In this document: positions 58,966 to 64,000 of the stretch, piece by piece
Numbering within the stretch: position 1 is the stretch's first letter
Layout: each line of letters opens with the position of its first letter
NCBI RefSeq assembly: GCF_016741935.1
Contig: NZ_JAERRG010000011.1
Location: forward strand, 124,001 to 188,000
DNA: 64,000 bases
Reading direction: 5' to 3'
Source of the DNA: Streptomyces endocoffeicus
GTDB lineage: Bacteria > Actinomycetota > Actinomycetes > Streptomycetales > Streptomycetaceae
Program-made: the position numbers and the translations under genes
Notes under the pieces: generated by a model
What the model was told of the DNA's origin: nothing
The model's database searches: none
The model's input: only the letters and a program-made list of their open reading frames with translations

Positions 58966-59798
58966 GCGGCCGCCCCCAGCGTGCGGGGCGCGGGCAGCGC
59001 CAGCAGATCGTGGTGGTGCACCACCACCCGCAGCGCGCCCGCCGCGGCCATCGCCAGCCGGCGGCGCAGATACGCCTCGGCGCGCGCGCCGAGCTCCGGC
59101 CGGTGCTCCACGGCCGCGCCCACCCAGCCCCGCAGCCACTCGGCCGTCAGCGCGGAGCGCTCGGCGCCCAGCACCCAGGGACTGGCGTGGGTCCGTACCG
59201 TCGCGCCGTGCCGGGCGAACGCCTCGGAGGCCACCGCCATCGCGTCGGGGCCCACCAGACCGCCGCGCCGCTGATGGGCGTTGAACGCCTCGGTGATCTC
59301 CGCGTCCATCGGGTCGGCCGGGGTGAGCTCGACCCGCCCCACCACGGACAGCGCCAGCAGCGCCGGGCACTCCGCCTCGGCGCAGGCCGCGGCGATCCCG
59401 CCCACTTCCTCGGGGGTGAGCACGTCCAGCAGCGCGGACGCCGTCACCAGCGAGGCGCCGTCCAGCGTGCTCGCGGTCAGTCGGGAGAGGTCGCCGCGCG
59501 CCGTCGCGACGGTGATACGGCTGCCGTCGGTGGCCGCCCGGGGCATCCGCACCGCCGCCCGGTCCAGCAGATCGGGGTCGCGGTCGTGCAGGATCCACAG
59601 CTGCGGGCCGCTCAGCCGGGGCGCCAGCCAGCGCCCCATGGAGCCGGTGCCGCAGCCCAGGTCGTGGATCACCAGCGGCGGGCCGGACAGCTGGGGGCCG
59701 AGCGCCTCGAGGAGTTCGGGGGAGCGGGCCGCCGCGTCGGCGCCCTCCCGCAGCTCCAGCCAGTCGGGGGTGTAACGAGGTACGTCGGTCGTCTTCAC
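58962..59798 (-). CDS. SAM-dependent methyltransferase
   Basis: A 278-residue class I methyltransferase. The SAM-binding loop is VIHDLGCGTGSMGRWLAPRL (about 43-62), followed by ILHDRDPDLLDRA for the ribose Asp. A LVTASALLDVLTPEEVGGI block follows. The C-terminal half, with RRGGLVGPDAMAVASEAF, probably forms the acceptor lid. It lies within an overlapping operon: its GTG overlaps the glycosyltransferase stop and its stop overlaps the flippase start. The substrate is presumably the pyrimidine/pterin or sugar moiety made by neighbouring genes. Confidence 0.82.
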   Translation of the reverse strand: MKTTDVPRYTPDWLELREGADAAARSPELLEALGPQLSGPPLVIHDLGCGTGSMGRWLAPRLSGPQLWILHDRDPDLLDRAAVRMPRAATDGSRITVATARGDLSRLTASTLDGASLVTASALLDVLTPEEVGGIAAACAEAECPALLALSVVGRVELTPADPMDAEITEAFNAHQRRGGLVGPDAMAVASEAFARHGATVRTHASPWVLGAERSALTAEWLRGWVGAAVEHRPELGARAEAYLRRRLAMAAAGALRVVVHHHDLLALPAPRTLGAAA

Positions 59799-60901
59799 GC
59801 GGCCCTCCGCGGTTCGTCCAGGAGTTGTTCCAGCGCACCGGCCAGATTGCGGGTGGTGTTCTCCCACCCGGCCAGCGCGGTGCGCCGCTCGTGCGCGGCG
59901 GCGGTGAGCCGGCGGCGCGCACCGGGGTCGCCCAGCCAGCGGCGCAGCGCCGCCGTGAGCGCGTCGGGGTCGTCCGGGTCGACGAGGATGCCCGGCACCC
60001 TGCCGTCGGGTGCCTGCCCGACCGCCTCCGGGACCCCGCCGACGGCCGTGGCCAGCACCGGGATCCCCCGGGCGAGCGCCTCGGTCACCGCCATGCCGTA
60101 GGTCTCGGCGTACGAGGCGAGCACCATCGCGTCGGCGGAGGCGTAGCCGGCGTCCAGTTCGGCGCCGGTCCTCGGGCCGAGCAGATGCACCCGGTCGGCC
60201 ACGCCCAGCTTCTCGACCAGCTCCCGGAGCCGGGCGGCGTACTCCGGGTCCTGCTCCAGGGATCCCACACAGTCGCAGTTCCAGGGCAGATCGTCGATCC
60301 GCGCGAGCGCCTCCACCAGCCGCAGCTGCCCCTTGCGCGGGGTCACCGAGGCCACGCACAGCAGCCGTGAGCCGTCGCCGCCCGAGGAGGCGAGCGGTGC
60401 GATGTCGGCGCCGGGCGCCGCCACATGGACCCGGTCCGGGACCAGCCCGTGCAGATCCACCAGCCGCCCGGCCGCCCAGGCGCTGGTGGCCACCACCGTC
60501 CGCACCGCGCGCAGCGTCCGGCCCTCCAGCGCCCTCAGATCCTCGGCCCGGCCGGGGGCCAGCCCCGTCTCGTCGCTCAGCGGCAGATGCACCAGCACCG
60601 ACAGCCGCAGCCGCTGGGCCTGCGGAACGACGATGTACGGGAGCGCACAGGCCACCAGCCCGTCGAGCAGGACCAGCGTGCCGTCCGCCAGCGCGGTCAG
60701 CAGCCGGGCCAGCTCGGCGCGGGCGGCCGGGCCCGGCTGGGGCCAGTCACCCGCGACGGCGTGCTCCTCGACCCGCCAGCCGGAGCCGGGCAGATCCCGG
60801 CAGATCCGCCGGTCGTAGACGTTGCCGCCGCTCGGCGCGGCCGGGTCGGCCACGCCGCCGGGCATCACGAAGTGCACCGTGCGCGGTGCGGCCGGGCTCA
60901 T
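59795..60901 (-). CDS. GT4 family glycosyltransferase
   Basis: A 368-residue GT-B glycosyltransferase. The N-terminal part (FVMPGGVADPAAPSGGNVYDRRICRDLPGSGW) has the Gly-rich donor loop. The C-terminal part contains LLCVASVTPRKGQLRLVEAL and the E-x7-E motif SYAETYGMAVTEALARGIPVLATAVGGVPEAV. It overlaps the PTPS-like gene upstream (ATGA) and the methyltransferase downstream (GTGA), so it is translated with them. It probably attaches a sugar to the compound of this cluster; donor and acceptor cannot be told. Confidence 0.86.
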   Translation of the reverse strand: MSPAAPRTVHFVMPGGVADPAAPSGGNVYDRRICRDLPGSGWRVEEHAVAGDWPQPGPAARAELARLLTALADGTLVLLDGLVACALPYIVVPQAQRLRLSVLVHLPLSDETGLAPGRAEDLRALEGRTLRAVRTVVATSAWAAGRLVDLHGLVPDRVHVAAPGADIAPLASSGGDGSRLLCVASVTPRKGQLRLVEALARIDDLPWNCDCVGSLEQDPEYAARLRELVEKLGVADRVHLLGPRTGAELDAGYASADAMVLASYAETYGMAVTEALARGIPVLATAVGGVPEAVGQAPDGRVPGILVDPDDPDALTAALRRWLGDPGARRRLTAAAHERRTALAGWENTTRNLAGALEQLLDEPRRAA

Positions 60902-61296
60902 AGCTCACGCTCGTAACTCGCCCAGGCGATATGCGACTCATGCAGGGTGACGGTGATCCCGGACAGGCCCCGGGCGCCCTCGCCCAGCGCCCCCGAGCCC
61001 ACCCGTGCCGCGAGGCGGTCGGCGATCACCTTGGCGAGGAACTCGGTGGAGGTGTTGATCCCCTTGAAGTCGGGTTCGTCGTCGAGGTTGCGATAGCTGA
61101 GCGCGCCGCACACCTCCCCCAGCTCACGGGTGGCCAGGCCGATGTCGACGACGATGTTGTCGTCGTCCAACTCGGCACGGCGGAAGGTGGCGTCCACGAG
61201 GAACGTCGCCCCGTGCAACCGCTGCGCGGGTCCGAAGACCTCGCCGCGAAAACTGTGAGCGATCATGATGTGATCGCGAACGGTGATGCTGAACAA
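60898..61296 (-). CDS. 6-pyruvoyltetrahydropterin synthase/QueD-like protein with altered active site
   Basis: A 132-residue T-fold protein. It starts FSITVRDHIMIAHSFRGEVFGPAQRLHGATFLVDATF. The typical enzyme binds zinc by His in AHRL and HGH and uses a catalytic Cys before RLHGH. Here His14 and His28 remain, but the Cys position reads Ala and the second His of HGH is Ala30. The C-terminus HESHIAWASYE keeps the conserved Glu/His region. So the fold is kept but classical catalysis is doubtful. The TTG start at 61296 has a strong GGAGGG 7 nt upstream. It overlaps the glycosyltransferase start. Confidence 0.82.
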   Translation of the reverse strand: MFSITVRDHIMIAHSFRGEVFGPAQRLHGATFLVDATFRRAELDDDNIVVDIGLATRELGEVCGALSYRNLDDEPDFKGINTSTEFLAKVIADRLAARVGSGALGEGARGLSGITVTLHESHIAWASYEREL

Positions 61297-61374
61297 CGGA
61301 TGACCCTCCAGATACGGCGCATCGGGCCCTCGGCCGGGGCACGCCCTCTAGTACGGCCGTCGCGTTCCCCGTGT

Positions 61375-62373
61375 TCAGACGGATGACACGGCAGATTCCG
61401 CGGCGTACCGAACCCGGTGGCACAGCCCCGGAATCTCGCCCGAGGCGAGCCTCGGAAGCACCTCGGGAAGCTCCTCGAAACCGCATTCGCCGGTGACGAG
61501 GGCGTCGAAGGCGGGGTCGGCGAGCAGCTCGAGCGCCAGCGCCATCCGGTCGCCGTAGGAGCGGCGGCCGCCCCGGGCCGGGGACACCGTCCCCACCTGG
61601 CTGCTGCGCACCGTGAGCCGCCGGGAGTGGAACGCCTCGCCCAGCGGCACGCCGATCCGCCGGTCCCCGTACCAGCTCAGCTCCAGCACGGTGCCCTCCG
61701 GCGCCAGGAGCTCCAGCGAACGCGCGAGCCCCTGCTCGGTGGCGCTGGCGTGCACCACCAGATCGAGGCCGCCCGCCGCCTCCTCGGGGAGCGCGAAGTC
61801 CACCCCGAGCGCCCGCGCGACCTCCGCGCGCGCCGGCTCGGCGTCCACCAGTTGCACCCGTACGGCGGGGAACCGGGACAGCACCGCCGCGACGGAGGCA
61901 CCCACCATCCCCGCCCCCACCACCGCGATCCGGTCACCCAGCAGCGGCGCGGCGTCCCAGGCGGCGTTCACCGCGGTCTCCACCGTCCCCGCCAGCACCG
62001 CGCGCGGCGCGGGCACGCCCTCGGGCACCGGGGTCACCGCGCTCGCCGGGACGACATAGTGGGTCTGATGCGGATACAGACCGAAGACGGTGCGCCCCCG
62101 CAGGGACGCCGGCCCCTCCTCGACCAGACCCACATTGAGATAGCCGTACTTCACCGGCCCCGGGAACTCGCCGTCCTGGAACGGCGCGCGCATCGCGGTG
62201 TACTGGTTCTCCGGTACCCCACCGCGGAAGACCAGGGTCTCCGTACCGCGGCTCACCCCGGAGTACAGCGTGCGCACCACCACGTCCTCGGGCCCGGGTC
62301 CGGCCAGGTCCACCTCCCGTATCTCGCCATGGCCGGGGGAGCGGAGCCAGAAGGCACGGGCGGTGCGCGTCAT
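61375..62373 (-). CDS. Zinc-type (MDR) alcohol dehydrogenase-like protein
   Basis: A 332-residue medium-chain dehydrogenase/reductase. The N-terminal domain reads VVVRTLYSGVSRGTETLVFRGG, and the Rossmann motif is IAVVGAGMVGASVAAVLSRFP. The usual zinc Cys (GxCGTD) is replaced by SRGTETLVF, resembling the BchC/bacteriochlorophyllide-type subgroup rather than true zinc enzymes. It is first in the overlapping operon, 78 bp before the PTPS-like gene. The ATG at 62373 has AGGAG 8 nt upstream. It may oxidise a hydroxyl of the pyrimidine/pterin side chain or a sugar. Confidence 0.82.
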   Translation of the reverse strand: MTRTARAFWLRSPGHGEIREVDLAGPGPEDVVVRTLYSGVSRGTETLVFRGGVPENQYTAMRAPFQDGEFPGPVKYGYLNVGLVEEGPASLRGRTVFGLYPHQTHYVVPASAVTPVPEGVPAPRAVLAGTVETAVNAAWDAAPLLGDRIAVVGAGMVGASVAAVLSRFPAVRVQLVDAEPARAEVARALGVDFALPEEAAGGLDLVVHASATEQGLARSLELLAPEGTVLELSWYGDRRIGVPLGEAFHSRRLTVRSSQVGTVSPARGGRRSYGDRMALALELLADPAFDALVTGECGFEELPEVLPRLASGEIPGLCHRVRYAAESAVSSV

Positions 62374-62491
62374 ACGACGTTCTCCTGAGGGGCTGAACAA
62401 TCGGACGGTGGCCCACGTACGGATGACCATGAAGCCGCGAACACGGTACGCGGCACCCATCCACTCCGCCACACAGCCCGGAGGGTGCACG

Positions 62492-63250
62492 GTGGCCCTG
62501 AACAATCCCTACAACACGACGCTGTCACGCGACCAGAGCGCCGCGGGCGCGGCCGCGTTGCGCAACGAGACAGCCGTGGGCGCGGCCGCGCAGCTGCTGT
62601 TGCTCGTCCTGCTCGGCACGGCGATCGACCTGGGACCCGCGGGCTGGCTGACCGGCCTGGCCTTCGCGGCCGCCACCTGGGCGGTGCTCACCCGCGCCCT
62701 GCAGCGGTCCTGGCTCGCCTCCTTCGGCGCGGCCAACCGCGTCACCCTGGCGCGGGCCACGCTCGTCGGCGGGGTGACCGCGCTGGTCGCCGACTCCTTC
62801 GAAAGCCCGACGCCGGTCACCGCCCTGGTGTCCCTCACCGCGGTCGCGCTGATCCTCGACGCGGTCGACGGACAGGTGGCGCGCCGCACCGGCACCTCGT
62901 CCTCCCTGGGCGCGCGATTCGACATGGAGGTCGACGCCGTCCTCATCCTGGTGCTCAGCATCTACGTGGCCACCTTCCTCGGCCCCTGGGTGCTGCTGAT
63001 CGGCGCCATGCGGTACGCCTTCGTCGCCGCGGCATGGATGCTGCCCTGGCTGAACGGCCAGCTGCCCCCGAGCACGGCCCGCAAGACGGTGGCCGCGCTC
63101 CAGGGCGTCCTGCTGCTGGTCGTCGGCGCCGATGTACTCCCGTATCCGGTGGCCTTCGGCGCCGCCCTGCTGGCCCTGACCCTGCTCAGCTGGTCCTTCG
63201 CCCGCGACATCAGGTGGCTGTGGCGCACCCGGGCCGCCCGCGCGCGGTGA
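62492..63250 (+). CDS. CDP-alcohol phosphatidyltransferase family protein
   Basis: A 252-residue membrane protein with about six helices. The CDP-alcohol signature D-x2-DG-x2-AR-x8-G-x3-D-x3-D is complete: Asp123, Asp126, Gly127, Ala130, Arg131, Gly140, Asp144 and Asp148 in LDAVDGQVARRTG and LGARFDMEVD. Such enzymes transfer a phosphoalcohol from a CDP-linked donor. It is divergent from the zinc-type dehydrogenase gene by 118 bp, with no clear promoter seen. Here it may link a phosphoalcohol to the product of the neighbouring operon, or make a phospholipid. The GTG at 62492 has GGAGGG upstream. Confidence 0.88.
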   Translation: MALNNPYNTTLSRDQSAAGAAALRNETAVGAAAQLLLLVLLGTAIDLGPAGWLTGLAFAAATWAVLTRALQRSWLASFGAANRVTLARATLVGGVTALVADSFESPTPVTALVSLTAVALILDAVDGQVARRTGTSSSLGARFDMEVDAVLILVLSIYVATFLGPWVLLIGAMRYAFVAAAWMLPWLNGQLPPSTARKTVAALQGVLLLVVGADVLPYPVAFGAALLALTLLSWSFARDIRWLWRTRAARAR

Positions 63251-63352
63251 GCGCGACGGCGCGACGGGCGCGGTGAGCGCGGTGAGCGCGGCGGCGCCGA
63301 CGAGCCCGCTGCCCGCTACCAGGGAGGGCCCCGCCACCAGGGAAGGGACCCG

Positions 63353-64000
63353 CTACCAGGGAAGGGCGCCCTCGATGTCGAAGTAGCCTCCCGTCGGCCC
63401 GTCCGGGCCCACCGTCGCCATACGGACGATGATCTCGGCGCCCTCCTCGACGGTCTGGTGACCGGTGCGCCCGTTGAGGTCCGTCGCGGTGTAGCCGGGC
63501 TCCACGGCGTTGATCCGCATCTCCGGGAACGCCTTCGCGTACTGCACGGTGACCATGTTGACCGTGGCCTTCGACGCCGGATAGGCGACGCCCGGGTAGG
63601 CGTGCGTAGGGGTGTCCGGGGTGGAGACCCGGTCCAGCGAGGCCAGCCCGCTGCTGACATTGACCACGACCGGCGCGGCGGACCGCCGCAGCAGCGGCAG
63701 GAAGGCATGGGTCACCCGCACCACGCCGAAGACGTTCGTATCGAACACCTCCTTCATCATGTCGGCGGTGACCTCCGCGGCGCCGATCACCCCGCCGTCC
63801 GGCGTCCGGGCCTCGATACCGGCGTTGTTGATCAGTACATCCAGTCCGCCGTCGGCCTCGACGGTCTTCGCGGCGGCGGCCACGGACGCGTCATCGGTGA
63901 CATCGAGGACGACCAGCCGCGCCCCCGCCCCCAGCCGCTCGGCGGCGCGGCGTCCGCGGTCGGCGTCCCGGCTGCCCAGATAGACGGTGTGGCCCGCGGC
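63353..64000 (-). CDS. Short-chain dehydrogenase (5' end outside window)
   Basis: The C-terminal 215 residues of a classical SDR; the start and first part of the nucleotide-binding motif lie beyond 64000. Visible are HTVYLGSRDADRGRRAAERL, LVVLDVTDDASV, VLINNAGIEARTPDG, and the catalytic VNVSSGLASL with YPASKATVNM. It is close to the SDR group that includes carbonyl reductases. It is convergent with the CDP-alcohol transferase gene, and the intervening 102 bp hold GGGAAGGG and GGTGAGCGCG repeats. Confidence 0.88.
   Translation of the reverse strand, partial: AAGHTVYLGSRDADRGRRAAERLGAGARLVVLDVTDDASVAAAAKTVEADGGLDVLINNAGIEARTPDGGVIGAAEVTADMMKEVFDTNVFGVVRVTHAFLPLLRRSAAPVVVNVSSGLASLDRVSTPDTPTHAYPGVAYPASKATVNMVTVQYAKAFPEMRINAVEPGYTATDLNGRTGHQTVEEGAEIIVRMATVGPDGPTGGYFDIEGALPW

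Noticed and set aside
1..64000. tRNA, rRNA or mobile elements
   Set aside because: No tRNA-like cloverleaf, rRNA stretch, transposase or integrase sequence was seen; a tRNAscan or Infernal run would settle it.

Overview
The window reads as chromosomal DNA of a Streptomyces or a very close relative. Coding regions have extreme G+C with G/C-saturated third positions, leucine TTA codons are almost absent, GTG and TTG starts are common, and the families are typical of the genus (DUF4331/TPR/NicO triad, ECF41 sigma remnant, GAF-PAS-SpoIIE phosphatase, penicillin acylase, GH6 lipoprotein, CitMHS, many TetR/LysR regulators). I see no rRNA, tRNA, prophage, insertion sequence or CRISPR array.

Layout. 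0-5.5 kb: secreted DUF4331 protein, TPR protein and a His-rich NicO-type metal permease (all minus), then a small conserved protein. 5.6-7.5 kb: a stand-alone type ISP restriction-modification specificity protein and a 20-bp tandem hairpin array. 7.5-10.5 kb: homogentisate dioxygenase with a GntR regulator, and a divergent TetR. 10.8-16 kb: molybdopterin oxidoreductase, citrate-type transporter and MFS permease. 16-20.5 kb: DUF402 protein, a deleted ECF41 sigma gene, class IV aminotransferase, an MMPL transporter remnant, a TetR/MaoC pair with matching operators and a zinc-ribbon protein. 20.7-26.3 kb: penicillin acylase, then a divergent lipase/LysR pair in which both genes carry a TTA codon. 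26.4-32 kb: an acyl-CoA degradation cluster (SDR, acyl-CoA synthetase, TetR, acyl-CoA dehydrogenase, APH-type kinase) resembling the 4-hydroxyacyl-CoA (levulinate) route. 32.3-37 kb: quinone oxidoreductase, LysR/SDR pair, two DUF202 membrane proteins, NUDIX hydrolase and a Gly-rich membrane protein. 37-45 kb: FAD dehydrogenase, sulfite-oxidase-fold protein with a b-type cytochrome, GH6 protein overlapping a cellulose-synthase-like GT2, and a GT4. 45-55.5 kb: AraC/NmrA pair, SpoIIE phosphatase, channel-like protein, and a PaoABC-like molybdenum hydroxylase with an NmrA protein.

The most interesting region is 55.7-63.3 kb. A GTP cyclohydrolase II carries Met at the position that in E. coli RibA is Tyr105, as in the Streptomyces paralogue reported to release the formylated pyrimidine FAPy. 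It is divergent from a creatininase-family hydrolase (the fold of the archaeal FAPy deformylase) that is translationally coupled to a RibD-type reductase. Facing these is a tightly overlapping operon of a zinc-type dehydrogenase, a degenerate 6-pyruvoyltetrahydropterin-synthase-like protein, a glycosyltransferase, a methyltransferase and a flippase-like membrane protein, with a CDP-alcohol phosphatidyltransferase divergent from it. Together they look like an undescribed pathway that turns GTP into a reduced pyrimidine or pterin and possibly attaches it to a sugar or lipid. The facing reductase and flippase frames overlap by more than 600 bp.

Regulation shows in shared motifs. The 13-mer ACCAGTCGGTATG lies upstream of the molybdopterin oxidoreductase, the SDR operon and the kinase operon. 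A TAAGCGnnTGCTCA element lies upstream of both the TetR at 18.6 kb and the MaoC gene. A 26-bp palindrome sits between hmgA and the divergent TetR. All calls come from reading the sequence; no database search was run.
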